Counted from the first letter of the stretch, positions 50,237-59,596 are shown. The stretch is DNA of 64,000 nucleotides from Clostridia bacterium (GCA_017407645.1 JAFQWE010000026.1:19518-83517), one strand, 5' to 3'. The notes: generated by a model not told the origin, from the letters alone. Translations and numbers: made by a program.

Positions 50237-51331
50237 TTACATCTTGCTTTTCAAAAATTCAATCAGTTTAAGCCAGTCGGTGCGGCTGAAATAATGACTA
50301 CCCTCTCGCAGATGGTAGCCGATGCTGCCCTCGAAAAAGCTTTCCCCCGCCTTTGCAAGCTCGCCATTATGGACAAAGCCCTTTTTACCCATCTTCTCAT
50401 AGACAGGACTTGCCGCGGCGCAACAAAGATTTTCTGATACGGGGTCTGCCCAAATATCCTCGGTAGCACTGCCGATACACACGTATCTTGGCGCGATTGC
50501 TCCCACCAAATAGTGCTGGTCAAAGGGCATTGCATACTCTTTATGAGCATATTTTTTATAGTTTTCGCAAAACCACAGAGGAAAAGCGTTGTTTATAACC
50601 GTCACGCTCTCGCCCCGTTTTCCGCGAGAGACAGCGGCGCCCGTACACCCCGAATCGTTGGAGTAGGCGCACCAAAATCTGCTATCGGTTGCGGCGGCAA
50701 GCAGAGCCGTCTTGCCAAGCCTTGAATGGCCGCAGACCACACCCTTGCTTAAATCAAGCAGGTCGCCGAGGGTTTGAGCATAATCCATCACCCGTTGTGC
50801 CGCCCAAGCCCAAACCGCCACCTTACCTGCATCGTGAAGCCCCCTCTTGCCGTCGGGATAAAGAATTCCGTAAATTCCGTCAGACATATCCTCGTTATCA
50901 TAGGTAACCTCGCGGTGACAAAAAGAAAACACCGCAAAGCCGTTATCAATCAACTCTTCAGTAGGCATATATCTGTCCGGCACGTCACTGCGAAAATTGA
51001 TGTGCACGAAAAAAGGCACTTTTTTGCTGTTGGTCGGGATAACAGCAGTGAAAGGAAAAGAGAACTCTTTGCCTTTAACAAGGCAATGAGCAACCATATT
51101 TTTAAGAGTTGCCTTGCCTGCGCAGGTCTTTTGGCTGTGCATCACTTCAAAGGTCAGCTTTTCGGGTGGGTCAGGAAGATAGCCATACACCTCGCGGAGC
51201 ATTATTTCAAGCATTTCACTTGGCTCTTTGACAGGAGGTAAACTGCGGTCGGCTAAAAGCTTATTTATCATAGGTAACACCTCTTTCAACCCGACAAAGT
51301 CGGACTTAATCATAGGAGTGATTTCATCCAT
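50237..51331 (-). CDS. CE15-like glucuronoyl esterase (alpha/beta hydrolase)
   Basis: 364 aa, no signal peptide. The nucleophile motif GHSRLGKTALL (serine near 198) followed by NDSGCTGAAVSRGKRGE (about 225-241) is the CE15 pattern, with NNAFPLWFCENYKKY after it and the catalytic histidine in REGSHYF (near 346). CE15 enzymes split esters between glucuronic acid of xylan and lignin alcohols. The ATG at 51331 has no ribosome binding site; ATG 51271 (MINKLLADRS) has AGAGGTG and would give 344 aa, so the start is uncertain. A cytoplasmic location is unusual for this family. It lies behind an oxidoreductase/epimerase operon and its terminator. Confidence 0.85.
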   Translation of the reverse strand: MDEITPMIKSDFVGLKEVLPMINKLLADRSLPPVKEPSEMLEIMLREVYGYLPDPPEKLTFEVMHSQKTCAGKATLKNMVAHCLVKGKEFSFPFTAVIPTNSKKVPFFVHINFRSDVPDRYMPTEELIDNGFAVFSFCHREVTYDNEDMSDGIYGILYPDGKRGLHDAGKVAVWAWAAQRVMDYAQTLGDLLDLSKGVVCGHSRLGKTALLAAATDSRFWCAYSNDSGCTGAAVSRGKRGESVTVINNAFPLWFCENYKKYAHKEYAMPFDQHYLVGAIAPRYVCIGSATEDIWADPVSENLCCAAASPVYEKMGKKGFVHNGELAKAGESFFEGSIGYHLREGSHYFSRTDWLKLIEFLKSKM

Positions 51332-51350
51332 TTTAAATGGATTTAGTTAA

Positions 51351-51378
51351 AAAAGGACTTGGAAATCCAAGTCCTTTT
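51351..51378. terminator. Terminator of the oxidoreductase/epimerase operon
   Basis: The perfect stem AAAAGGACTTGGA/TCCAAGTCCTTTT with T run on the minus strand, between the Gfo/Idh gene and the CE15 gene. Confidence 0.85.
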
Positions 51379-51385
51379 ACTAACA

Positions 51386-52546
51386 TTAAACCTCGGGGAT
51401 GGTGATTTCAAGCTCGTGACCGCATTCTGCAGATTTGCAGATACCGTCAAGAATAGCCTGATTGATGATAATCTGTGAAGTGGGAACAGGAGCAGTGCCA
51501 CCCTCTTTAATAGCGTCAACGAAGGAGCGAAGCTTAAGCTCAAAGCGGTCGCCATTAAATGGGATAATCGGAATTTCAGTATCAGTCTGAACACCGCAAA
51601 GCTCGCGATAGAGAGTCATAGGACCGCCAACAGAGCCGTTCCAACAGTCAGTTGAGGGAATACGCAAGCCGCCCTCGGTACCGAGGATGATGGTATCACC
51701 GGGGGTGTTAATATTCATTGCCCAAGCAATACGGAAGTCAAGGATAATATCATCCTCAAGACGAATGAAGCCTGCGGCAAAATCGTCAACGCCGAACTTT
51801 TCTGCATATTCGGGGTGACCGGGATAGTAATCGGGACGCTTGCCGAAGAAATCAGACTTGTAGCCTGTAACGGTCAAGGGCTTGGGATAGCCGATTGCGT
51901 TAAGCACCATATCCAAAGAATAGCAGCCAATATCACCAAGAGCTCCGATACCGCCTGTTTCCTTCTCAATAAAGGTGGTGCCGTAGGGGGTGGGGATACC
52001 GCGACGGCGGCCGCCACCGGTCTGAATATAGTAAATCTTACCCAAAACGCCTGAATCAACAATCTTTTTAATCATCTGCATATTGGGGTCAAGACGGGGC
52101 TGGAAGCCGATGGTAATAATCTTACCGCTTGCCTTTTCAGCCTTCATAATCTCGATACCCTCTTCAAGAGTAACGCACATAGGCTTTTCAAGCATTACGT
52201 TTACACCCTTGTTAAGAGCATAAATTGCACACTCTGCATGGGTGCAGTTGTAGGTGCAGATTGAAACGCCGTCAAGCTGCAATGACTCGTCGTCAAGCAT
52301 CTCTTTGTGGCTAAGATAGCATTTTGCACCCTCAATACCGAACTTCTTACAAAATGCCTCTGCCTTGCCGGGAACGAGGTCTGCACAAGCAACAATCTCT
52401 ACATCGTCAAACTTCTGATAGTTTAAAATGTGAGCCTCGCAAATCCAACCTGTACCGATAAGACCGATGCGAACCTTTTTGCCGTCAGACACCTTTTTAT
52501 CATCCTCAATGATAGCGTCGAAACGATCCAAAATATTGTCTGCCAT
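51386..52546 (-). CDS. Gfo/Idh/MocA-family oxidoreductase
   Basis: A 386-aa NAD(P)-dependent sugar dehydrogenase type. The Rossmann motif IGLIGTGWICEAH (about 28-40) and the MLEKPMCV lysine-proline motif (about 116-123) are intact. The substrate-binding alpha/beta domain includes GALGDIGCYSLDMVLNAIG. AAGGAGGATTATATT precedes the ATG. It is the second gene after a TIM-barrel epimerase, a common pairing in inositol or keto-sugar catabolism. The substrate is not known. Confidence 0.92.
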   Translation of the reverse strand: MADNILDRFDAIIEDDKKVSDGKKVRIGLIGTGWICEAHILNYQKFDDVEIVACADLVPGKAEAFCKKFGIEGAKCYLSHKEMLDDESLQLDGVSICTYNCTHAECAIYALNKGVNVMLEKPMCVTLEEGIEIMKAEKASGKIITIGFQPRLDPNMQMIKKIVDSGVLGKIYYIQTGGGRRRGIPTPYGTTFIEKETGGIGALGDIGCYSLDMVLNAIGYPKPLTVTGYKSDFFGKRPDYYPGHPEYAEKFGVDDFAAGFIRLEDDIILDFRIAWAMNINTPGDTIILGTEGGLRIPSTDCWNGSVGGPMTLYRELCGVQTDTEIPIIPFNGDRFELKLRSFVDAIKEGGTAPVPTSQIIINQAILDGICKSAECGHELEITIPEV

Positions 52547-52569
52547 AATATAATCCTCCTTAAAAGGTA

Positions 52570-53382
52570 TTAGTAACCGATAGATTTAAGATATTCGCGG
52601 CTCTTCTCGGCGCACTCAAGGGGAGTCATATCGGGAGAGGGTGAATCCTGCTCAACGATAAGCCACTCACTGCCGCTTTCCTCAGCTGCCTTGATAATTG
52701 CAGGGAAATCCTGCTTGCCTTGACCGACGTAGCGAAGTCCAAAGGTGTTTTGTGCCTCTGCCTTTGCCTTGTCATCACCGATAAGCTCATACATATTTTC
52801 ACTCTTGCTGCCAACAAAGTCCTTAAGGTGAACAAGAGGAGCTCTGCCACTGTACTTGCGGATATAGTCGGCAGGATTTTCGCCGCCAACGTTTACCCAA
52901 CAGGTGTCAAGCTCGGTCTGAAGCAAATCTGCAGGGATTTCTTCATACATAATATCAAGCTTATATTTGCCGTCAATCTTTTCAAACTCAAAATCGTGAT
53001 TGTGATAGCAGAAGGTAATACCTGCCTTTTTAGCAGCAGTAGCAAAGGTAATAAGTGCCTCGCGAGTTTCATTCCAAAGAGGACCGCCGGGACGACGCTC
53101 CTCTGCAAGCCAAGCAAGAGCAAGATACTTTACGCCCAGCACAGAGTAATCGGCAACGGTTTTTTCAACGTCAAGAACTGCATCCATACTAATGTGACCT
53201 GAAATGGCAACAAGACCGATTTCATCACAAATCTTCTTAAGGTCGGCAGGAGTTTGGTTGCAGAAGCCTGCAAACTCAACACCGTCGTAGCCCATATCCT
53301 TAATTTTTTGCAAGGTGCCGCGTGCATCTGCATTGGCATCGTCACGAACAGAGTAGACTTGAATTGCGATTGGTAAAGACAT
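52570..53382 (-). CDS. Sugar phosphate isomerase/epimerase (TIM barrel)
   Basis: 270 aa of the xylose-isomerase-like TIM-barrel family. Metal-binding region candidates are CYHNHDFEF (about 135-143), LLQTELDTCWV (about 165-175), LVHLKDF (about 196) and LIVEQDSP (about 243). AAGGAGGAAATAAAA stands before the ATG at 53382. It is first in an operon with the Gfo/Idh oxidoreductase. The gene at 109-969 belongs to the same superfamily but is only distantly related. Confidence 0.9.
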   Translation of the reverse strand: MSLPIAIQVYSVRDDANADARGTLQKIKDMGYDGVEFAGFCNQTPADLKKICDEIGLVAISGHISMDAVLDVEKTVADYSVLGVKYLALAWLAEERRPGGPLWNETREALITFATAAKKAGITFCYHNHDFEFEKIDGKYKLDIMYEEIPADLLQTELDTCWVNVGGENPADYIRKYSGRAPLVHLKDFVGSKSENMYELIGDDKAKAEAQNTFGLRYVGQGKQDFPAIIKAAEESGSEWLIVEQDSPSPDMTPLECAEKSREYLKSIGY

Positions 53383-53521
53383 TTTTATTTCCTCCTTGAA
53401 ATGTTAGTCTGTTAAGTGTATAATACAATAAAACAATGCTTTTTACAAGATGTTTTTTAAGACAAAAGGTGCTTAGAAGTAGACATTTTTTGAGTTTTAC
53501 TCATTTTCAGGGTGGTTTGCT

Positions 53522-54319
53522 GTGATATACGAAAAACGAAATGTAAAATACACCTGCATCAGCGGTTCACGTTTGGTTGACTGGGCTCACATTCATCACG
53601 AGTTTGAAATGGTATATGCCGAGGAAGCGGGGGCATCTGCCATTTGCGACGGAGTGGAGTATCCCATTAATTCGGGCGATTTGTTTATAGCCTTTCCCCA
53701 CACCATTCACTCCTACAAAATGAACGTCGACCGCGCAAAGCATATGCTTTTTGTCTTTTCACCCGACGACTTTGCAGGATTCACAAAACTGCTTCTTAAT
53801 TTCAGGCCTAACCATCCCGTTGTTAAAAATTGCGGTGACAAAATCAAAAGCATTATGGCGGATATTAAATCCATCAAAGGCACCGAGTTTTACGAGCAAA
53901 AGCTATTTGCCTACGTAACCCTGCTGCTTAGCGAGGTTATACCAAGCCTTGAACTTGTTGAGCGCACCCAATCGGAAAGCAACAATCTTAAACGCTTGCT
54001 TGAATATTGCGGTGAGAATTTTACCAAAGATTTAAATTTGCAGGTTTTAAGCAAAGAACTGTATATGAACAAATACCATATATCTCATTTATTCAACGAC
54101 GTTTTGGGCATAAGCCTTAGAAAATACATCAACACCATGCGTGTTAAAATGGCAGAGCAGCTGCTTGCACATAATGAATTATCGGTTAACGAGGTGGCTT
54201 TTGCGGTGGGCTTTACTACTCAGCGCACCTTTAACCGCGTATTTGTTGAGCACAAAGGAATAACCCCCAGCGAATTCAGACAAAAGAAACTGCAAAAAGC
54301 AAAGGAGAAATTAAAATGA
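53522..54319 (+). CDS. AraC-family transcriptional regulator
   Basis: 265 aa. An N-terminal cupin (about 10-100, HIHHEFEMVYAEE and FIAFPHTIHSY) may sense a sugar. The C-terminal helix-turn-helix pair lies at about 165-260 (YMNKYHISHLFNDVLG, FAVGFTTQRTFNRVF). The start is GTG at 53522 behind AGGGTGG. It is divergent from the epimerase/oxidoreductase operon and probably regulates it. Its stop overlaps the ATG of xpt (ATGA), an odd coupling of a sugar-type regulator with a purine salvage gene. Confidence 0.88.
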   Translation: MIYEKRNVKYTCISGSRLVDWAHIHHEFEMVYAEEAGASAICDGVEYPINSGDLFIAFPHTIHSYKMNVDRAKHMLFVFSPDDFAGFTKLLLNFRPNHPVVKNCGDKIKSIMADIKSIKGTEFYEQKLFAYVTLLLSEVIPSLELVERTQSESNNLKRLLEYCGENFTKDLNLQVLSKELYMNKYHISHLFNDVLGISLRKYINTMRVKMAEQLLAHNELSVNEVAFAVGFTTQRTFNRVFVEHKGITPSEFRQKKLQKAKEKLK

Positions 54320-54888
54320 AAGCATTGCAAGACAAAATTTTAAAAGAGGGCATTGTAAAAGACGGCGGTGTGCTTAAGGTTGACGGCTTTGTTAACCACC
54401 GCATTGACGTTGCCTTTATGAACGAGGTCGGCAAAGAGTTTAAGCGCCTTTTTGACGGAGTGGAAATCAACAAAATCGTCACTATTGAGGCATCAGGTAT
54501 CGGTATTGCCTGCATTGTTGCCCAGTATTTTAATGCTCCTGTTGTTTTTGCTAAAAAGAATAAATCCATAAACATTTCGGGTGACGTTTATTCGGTTGAC
54601 GTTGCCTCCTTCACCCACAAAACCGTAAACACCATTATAATGTCGAAAGAATATATCGGCCCCGGTGACAAGGTGCTGATTATAGACGACTTTTTGGCAA
54701 AGGGCAACGCCCTTAAAGGTCTTATCACCCTTGTGCGTGATGCAGGCGCCGAAGTTATGGGTTGCGGAATATTGGTTGAAAAGTCATTCCAAGAGGGACG
54801 CGCTCTCATCGACTCAATGGGTATTAGAGTTGAATCCCTTGCCCGTATTAAGTCAATGGATAATAACGAATTGGTTTTCATAGATTAA
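54316..54888 (+). CDS. xpt: Xanthine phosphoribosyltransferase
   Basis: A 190-aa purine salvage enzyme: xanthine plus PRPP gives XMP. The PRPP-binding loop VLIIDDFLAKGNALKG (about 119-134) and the N-terminal KDGGVLKVDGFVNHRID segment match bacterial Xpt, and the length is exact for the family. It is translationally coupled to the AraC gene. No purine riboswitch is seen before it, which is unusual since xpt of Firmicutes often has one. Confidence 0.95.
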   Translation: MKALQDKILKEGIVKDGGVLKVDGFVNHRIDVAFMNEVGKEFKRLFDGVEINKIVTIEASGIGIACIVAQYFNAPVVFAKKNKSINISGDVYSVDVASFTHKTVNTIIMSKEYIGPGDKVLIIDDFLAKGNALKGLITLVRDAGAEVMGCGILVEKSFQEGRALIDSMGIRVESLARIKSMDNNELVFID

Positions 54889-54894
54889 ATACTC

Positions 54895-54933
54895 CCCTAT
54901 GATTGATGTTGATACATCAATCATAGGGTTTTT
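54895..54933 (+). terminator. Terminator of xpt
   Basis: A 14-bp stem (54895-54908 with 54915-54928) followed by T5. Confidence 0.9.
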
Positions 54934-54985
54934 GTTGCTTTGACCGACTAAATATGGTAATATATTTTTGTAAGGAGTTGAGGTA

Positions 54986-56026
54986 ATGCGTAAATCCGTA
55001 ACAAAGGCTGTCAGTCTTTTTCTTATTTTTGCTATGATAATATCCTGCGCTTGCGGTTGCAGGCTGATTGACAGTCGCGATCTGCCTTCATCAAGCAAAG
55101 GCGACTATAGTCACATAAATAGCAGTATTGCTGACAGTGATTTAAGCTCAGCGGTAGTTTCACAACCACCCGAAACAGAGGATACTGCTCAATACGGCAA
55201 CCTTGTCAGCAATTTAAAAAACCGCGGAAAAGCCGCAATTAAGGACGAGTGGATTTTTTACGCATCTCCGTCAGGATTGTATAAAATTAAGGGCAACAAC
55301 CTTAACACCAAGCAACAGCTTTCTGACCAAAAAGGCATTAGCCATATAAACGTTTATAACAATCTGGTGTACTATGTTTGTTTTGACAATATTTATAAGG
55401 TTAATACTGACGGCACCGATTTACAGAAATTCATCAACAATGCAACGTCCCTTTACATTGTTGATGATTGGGCATATTACACTGACAGGTCTAACGGTGC
55501 GTTACGCAGAACGCCCCTTGATAGATTTGAGCCAAAACTTATTATTGGACAAAGAGTATCCAATTTTTATATTCAGCACAATAAGATTTTTTGGGGTAAT
55601 AACATTGATTTAAACTGTGCCGACCTTGACGGAAGCAACCGCAAAACCTATGAGAACGTGTACTCTCAAGGTTTAGTAATTTATAAAAACCGCAAATATA
55701 CAGACGGCAGTCTTCGCAAACAAAATCTTGATGGCAGTAATTCTCAAGAGTTTGTTGAGCAAGGAGTTTATGATATTACCATTCAAAACGACTGGATGTA
55801 TTTTACATACAACGAAAACAACGACGGCTTCTATTATCTGTACAAAATGAAAACAGACGGAACCTGCTTAACCAAGCTTAACGATATTTATACAGACAAC
55901 GTCAGTGTCGTTGGTGATTGGATTTTTTATCAGCAAGCAGTTCGCACCTCAAGCACGGCAGGCAAAACTTTAGACGAGTTTTACAAAATAAAAATTGACG
56001 GCAGTGAAAATCAGCGCATTTATTAA
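54986..56026 (+). CDS. DUF5050-like lipoprotein (beta-propeller)
   Basis: 346 aa. The signal peptide with lipobox region IISC-ACGC (Cys about 21-25) predicts a membrane-anchored outer protein. After a Ser-rich linker (about 30-65) come repeated WxYYxx/IYKVNxDGTD units (DEWIFYASPSGLYKI, DWAYYTDRSNGALRR, DWMYFTYNENNDGFY), the pattern of DUF5050 propellers common in Clostridia. The function of that family is unknown. A TTGACC box stands upstream, but the spacing to the -10 candidates is poor. AAGGAG precedes the ATG. Confidence 0.85.
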   Translation: MRKSVTKAVSLFLIFAMIISCACGCRLIDSRDLPSSSKGDYSHINSSIADSDLSSAVVSQPPETEDTAQYGNLVSNLKNRGKAAIKDEWIFYASPSGLYKIKGNNLNTKQQLSDQKGISHINVYNNLVYYVCFDNIYKVNTDGTDLQKFINNATSLYIVDDWAYYTDRSNGALRRTPLDRFEPKLIIGQRVSNFYIQHNKIFWGNNIDLNCADLDGSNRKTYENVYSQGLVIYKNRKYTDGSLRKQNLDGSNSQEFVEQGVYDITIQNDWMYFTYNENNDGFYYLYKMKTDGTCLTKLNDIYTDNVSVVGDWIFYQQAVRTSSTAGKTLDEFYKIKIDGSENQRIY

Positions 56027-56094
56027 AATGACAGTCACTCTGTCTTGTTACAGTAAACAAATTTTACGTTATATAGGCGTACCCTCTTTAAATA

Positions 56095-56160
56095 AAAATC
56101 GCCCCTTAGCGCAGTCTTGAATTCTTTGTTATTTCAAGCATCTGACTAAGGGGATTTTTT
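56095..56160. terminator. Terminator between the lipoprotein and membrane protein genes
   Basis: CCCCTTAG (56102-56109) pairs with CTAAGGGG, an inner stem CTTGAA/TTCAAG lies between, and AAAATC/GATTTTTT flanks give T runs on both strands. It serves the convergent genes on either side. Confidence 0.78.
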
Positions 56161-56166
56161 ACTTTA

Positions 56167-57288
56167 TTACCCTAAATATTGTCTGTGAATTCTGTTTTCG
56201 GGGTTTGTATCAAATGCGTAAAGCACCAAAAGGAAAAGCCACTCAAGAGGTTTCATTACAAAATAGACTATATTTGAGCGAGCCTTGGTGTTGATGTACT
56301 TTGAAACAGGCAATCCGATTTTATCATAAGTTTTGCGAATAACCTTGTGAAGCCGAGGTGTCTTTTCCGCAATCAAATCTTCAAAAGCATTTGCAACAAG
56401 AAGCTGTCGGTTAACCACAATCAATCTGCCGTGACGCTTGCCTGCGCGGATAGGCTTTACCACCTTTTCATCACCGCAAGCGGCAACGGTGCAAAGATAA
56501 TGACCGTCGTAATCAAGTCGCGGTGGGGGTATCTTTTGAGAAAGAGTCCATTCGGCAGTTTCGGTAAATTGCTTGACGATTGAGTCAGGCTGTTGACCAA
56601 ACAAAAGCAACACCGCAATTATAATAAGAAGCAGCGGAATTGTCAGAATAAAGGTTGCAAGCATAAAGGTTGACGACCTGCTAAGCACCTTTTGGCAGAA
56701 TATAAGCACAGGATTTTTATACTCTTTTTGCGCCATTGCCTGCGCCTGTTCTTCCACAGTGTTTCGCATAAGACGGAGTGAACACATAACCGCATTGTAT
56801 GGAAAGAGCAGCAGCAAAGCCGTGAGCGGTTGATCAATAAATTTCCACAGCTGCACAGTCAGTGCCACCGTCATAAAAAAGCCGAGAAACATACCCGAAT
56901 AGCAAAGTGCCGCTATTATAGGAGACAGTTTTTTGCTGAAAAACCGAAGCAAAATATAGCTTAAAAGGGCAACACCGCAAATAGTGCCAAAGGTTGCAAG
57001 GTGGTCAAAGGCAACGGGAGTGTACCTTTCATTCAAAGCCGGACCTTCGCGAAGCTGCTCATACCACTGGTGAAAATTATGGAACACAGCAAGCAAGCCC
57101 GTGTATAATATTCCCAATCCAAAGGTCATTATATCGGTGACGTTAATAAGGCCTTTGAATTTAGGGCTTACCCTTTTTCCGCAAAGAAGCAACAACAGGT
57201 TAAAAAGAGTGAGTAATGCAGGTATACCGAACAAAGCAAACAGCAACAGTATTGTCGCCAACGAATTTAACACTACTCTTGGATGCAT
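56167..57288 (-). CDS. Polytopic membrane protein, DUF6688-like
   Basis: 373 aa. About six membrane helices lie in the first 230 residues, followed by a cytoplasmic or outer domain with HYLCTVAACGDEKVVKPIRA and KRHGRLIVVNRQLLVANAFE. I associate this C-terminal block with DUF6688, from memory only; function unknown. AAGGAGG precedes the ATG at 57288. It lies 13 nt after a NodB deacetylase gene in the same operon, so it may take part in cell-envelope work. Confidence 0.75.
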   Translation of the reverse strand: MHPRVVLNSLATILLLFALFGIPALLTLFNLLLLLCGKRVSPKFKGLINVTDIMTFGLGILYTGLLAVFHNFHQWYEQLREGPALNERYTPVAFDHLATFGTICGVALLSYILLRFFSKKLSPIIAALCYSGMFLGFFMTVALTVQLWKFIDQPLTALLLLFPYNAVMCSLRLMRNTVEEQAQAMAQKEYKNPVLIFCQKVLSRSSTFMLATFILTIPLLLIIIAVLLLFGQQPDSIVKQFTETAEWTLSQKIPPPRLDYDGHYLCTVAACGDEKVVKPIRAGKRHGRLIVVNRQLLVANAFEDLIAEKTPRLHKVIRKTYDKIGLPVSKYINTKARSNIVYFVMKPLEWLFLLVLYAFDTNPENRIHRQYLG

Positions 57289-57301
57289 ATCACACGCCTC
57301 C

Positions 57302-58279
57302 TTAATTATTCACGCTATGCTGAATTAAAGTAGAAGTGGGACTTAAGGTCATAAACTGATAACCCTCTGAACGAAGGTAGTCAATAATAAGGGGCAATGC
57401 CTCAACGGTAGTCTTTTTTTGGTCGGTATCGTGCATAAGCACGTTGATTACAGGCTTATCCACACAAGCCGACTTTACCTTTTCAAGCAAGGTAAGAGCA
57501 GGCACAGATGCCGCTGAAGCATCGGTGGAGTCTACGTTCCAGTCAAAATAGATATATCCCTCGGCGTTAAGACGCTCTACAATCTGAGTTACAACACCCG
57601 TTGCATAATCCTTGCTGACGGTGTTACTGCTTCCGCCCGGAAGTCGCATAATTTTAGGCTTGATGCCTGTAACCTCATAAATGCGAGCCTCAATCATATA
57701 CAAATCGGCAAAATAGGCATCCACCGATGAATAGATAGTCTTGTAATCGTGGGTGGCAGAGTGCATTGCCAAAGCACTGCCCTGCTTATGAATGGCGGCA
57801 GCCTTGTCAAGATACTTGTTGTTGATAACGAAAAAAGTACCAACCGCGCCCCTTTCGGACAAAATCTTAAGTATTTCTTCCGTATGCTCCGAGGGGCCGT
57901 CATCAAAGGTAAGATAGGCAATTTTTGTGTCGGCAGGCTCTGCCGTTTTTTCGTCACGGCCGTTAAGAGGAGTCTGCAATTCACCTATAAGAGCCGCTTG
58001 CTCGGCATTTTCCGCCTTTAGTCTGTTAATCAGGTCGCGGTATTCCTTTAGCTGAGCCTCGTTATCCTTAATAGTGGCGTTGGCTTCTTTTAATTTGGCG
58101 TTAAGTTCTTTTTCGGTCTTTGCCGATTGGCTGGTCAGCTTGTCAATCCGCTTGTCCAACGCGTTAAGGCTGTTATTGGTAGAGCAGATATACCACACCA
58201 AAAAAATAATAAGCGCCGCCAAAACAGCGCACAAAGTTTTGCATATTAAAGGCGTATGCTTGCACTTAAATATATTCAT
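57302..58279 (-). CDS. Membrane-anchored polysaccharide deacetylase (NodB)
   Basis: 325 aa. One N-terminal membrane segment (about 12-32) is followed by a coiled coil (about 38-90) and then a NodB domain: YLTFDDGPS (about 122), AMHSATHDY (about 172), RLPGGSS (about 213) and LMHDTD (about 275). All CE4 motifs are present, so a peptidoglycan or other N-acetyl deacetylase at the outer membrane face is likely. AGGAG sits directly before the ATG at 58288, so the ATG at 58279 with better spacing is chosen. Confidence 0.88.
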   Translation of the reverse strand: MNIFKCKHTPLICKTLCAVLAALIIFLVWYICSTNNSLNALDKRIDKLTSQSAKTEKELNAKLKEANATIKDNEAQLKEYRDLINRLKAENAEQAALIGELQTPLNGRDEKTAEPADTKIAYLTFDDGPSEHTEEILKILSERGAVGTFFVINNKYLDKAAAIHKQGSALAMHSATHDYKTIYSSVDAYFADLYMIEARIYEVTGIKPKIMRLPGGSSNTVSKDYATGVVTQIVERLNAEGYIYFDWNVDSTDASAASVPALTLLEKVKSACVDKPVINVLMHDTDQKKTTVEALPLIIDYLRSEGYQFMTLSPTSTLIQHSVNN

Positions 58280-58374
58280 TCCTGTCATCTCCTAAGGATT
58301 ATGATAACACAAAAGATCAGGTTATTCAACACCCTTTGACAGATTTTGCGACTTTTGGTCGCAATAAATTGCAA

Positions 58375-58513
58375 CCTGGCGGTTGCGTGAATTGAAAAGC
58401 CTTTCATGAATTGACCTTACGGTCATGAATTGTGGAACCCACATTGCAATTCAATTCATTGAGCGTAGCGAAAATTCATGGCGTTAGCCAATTCATGATG
58501 CTTAAATATCAAT
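58375..58513 (-). repeat. ATGAATTG hairpin-array repeat
   Basis: The octamer ATGAATTG or its complement CAATTCAT occurs about seven times (including 58406, 58425, 58452-58460, 58489 and 58510), separated by short hairpins such as GACCTTACGGTC and GGCGTTAGCC. The first unit on the minus strand contains the stop codon of the kinase gene. Same design as the GTGAAGTT arrays at 6564 and 63836, but a different core word. No gene lies in 58280-58513. Confidence 0.75.
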
Positions 58514-59596
58514 TCATTTTTTCTTCGTGCAATCCTGCGGAATGGTTACAACAAATTCAGAGCCTTCGTTTTCACGGCTTTCCGCTTCAATACTGCCGCC
58601 GCACACCTTTACAATCCGCCTTGCAAGAGGCAGTCCCAATCCGTTGCCCTCACCCTTATGAGAGGGGTCACCCTGATAAAACTTTTCAAAAATATGCTCC
58701 AGCACATCCCCTGACATACCTACACCCGTATCTTTTATAACAACGGTTACAAGTCCATTCTTACCGGCAAGGCATATGGTGATTTTGCCGCCTTTTTGGG
58801 TAAATTTAATAGCATTGCTGATAAGATTATACCACACGTGATGAAGCAAATCCTTTGGAGCGTTGCAAGACACTTCTTCCAAATCAATATCTAATTCAAG
58901 CTCTTTTTCGCTCCATTTTTCCTCAAGCTCAAGAAGGGTGTGGCGGATTTGCTCGTCAAGGTCATAGACCTGACATTCCGGAGTAATATTTTGATTGTCA
59001 AGTCGGCTGAGCAGCAAAATGTTTCCCGTCATATCACTAAGACGGCGTGTAGTCTGTGTGATTCGGGATATATATTCAGCCTTTTCCTCTTGAGTCAGTG
59101 AGTCGTCTTGCAAAAGGGTTACGTAGCCCTCAATGGTGGCAAGAGGAGTCTTGAATTCGTGAGATACGTTGGCAACAAAATCGTTACGCAAAATCTCGTT
59201 TGAGCTAAGCTGATGCACCATCTTATTAAAGCTTACCGTCATTCCACGCAATTCTTCGGTACAGTAATCTTCATCAAGGCGCACACTCATATTGCCATTG
59301 GCAACCTCATTCATAGCCTTGTTAACGTTGGCAATTGAACGGGTCAGACGCCGATATATCACCGCCGCTTCAACAGTGCCAATAAGCACGCAGGCAACCA
59401 TCATCATTATAAGGGCAAAGCCGGGAAGCGGCTCTTTTACATAACCCAACTGATAACCCACAACAAGTATTGCAACGCCAAAAAAAGCCACGCTCAGCAG
59501 CAGTACAAACGCCCATATTGACAGCACAAGACTTAGATTAAACCACGCCTTTGCCTGTAGCTTTTGGTGCAAGCCCTTAAAAACTTTTCTTTTCAT
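58514..59596 (-). CDS. Sensor histidine kinase
   Basis: 360 aa. Two membrane helices (about 20-45 and 48-75) with almost no outside loop are followed by HAMP (about 75-127), HisKA with the phospho-histidine in VSHEFKTP (about 147), and the ATPase domain with NLISNAIKF (N box, about 262), DTGVGMSG and GNGLGLPLAR. A sensor lacking an outside domain is typical of kinases that work with an ABC transporter to sense peptide antibiotics or envelope stress. The start overlaps the response regulator stop (TGATG). It is divergent from such a transporter (60441-63404). Confidence 0.93.
   Translation of the reverse strand: MKRKVFKGLHQKLQAKAWFNLSLVLSIWAFVLLLSVAFFGVAILVVGYQLGYVKEPLPGFALIMMMVACVLIGTVEAAVIYRRLTRSIANVNKAMNEVANGNMSVRLDEDYCTEELRGMTVSFNKMVHQLSSNEILRNDFVANVSHEFKTPLATIEGYVTLLQDDSLTQEEKAEYISRITQTTRRLSDMTGNILLLSRLDNQNITPECQVYDLDEQIRHTLLELEEKWSEKELELDIDLEEVSCNAPKDLLHHVWYNLISNAIKFTQKGGKITICLAGKNGLVTVVIKDTGVGMSGDVLEHIFEKFYQGDPSHKGEGNGLGLPLARRIVKVCGGSIEAESRENEGSEFVVTIPQDCTKKK

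Noticed and set aside
53383-53521. Purine riboswitch for xpt
   Set aside because: The region lies before the AraC gene, not directly before xpt, and no conserved purine-aptamer loops or terminator are visible.
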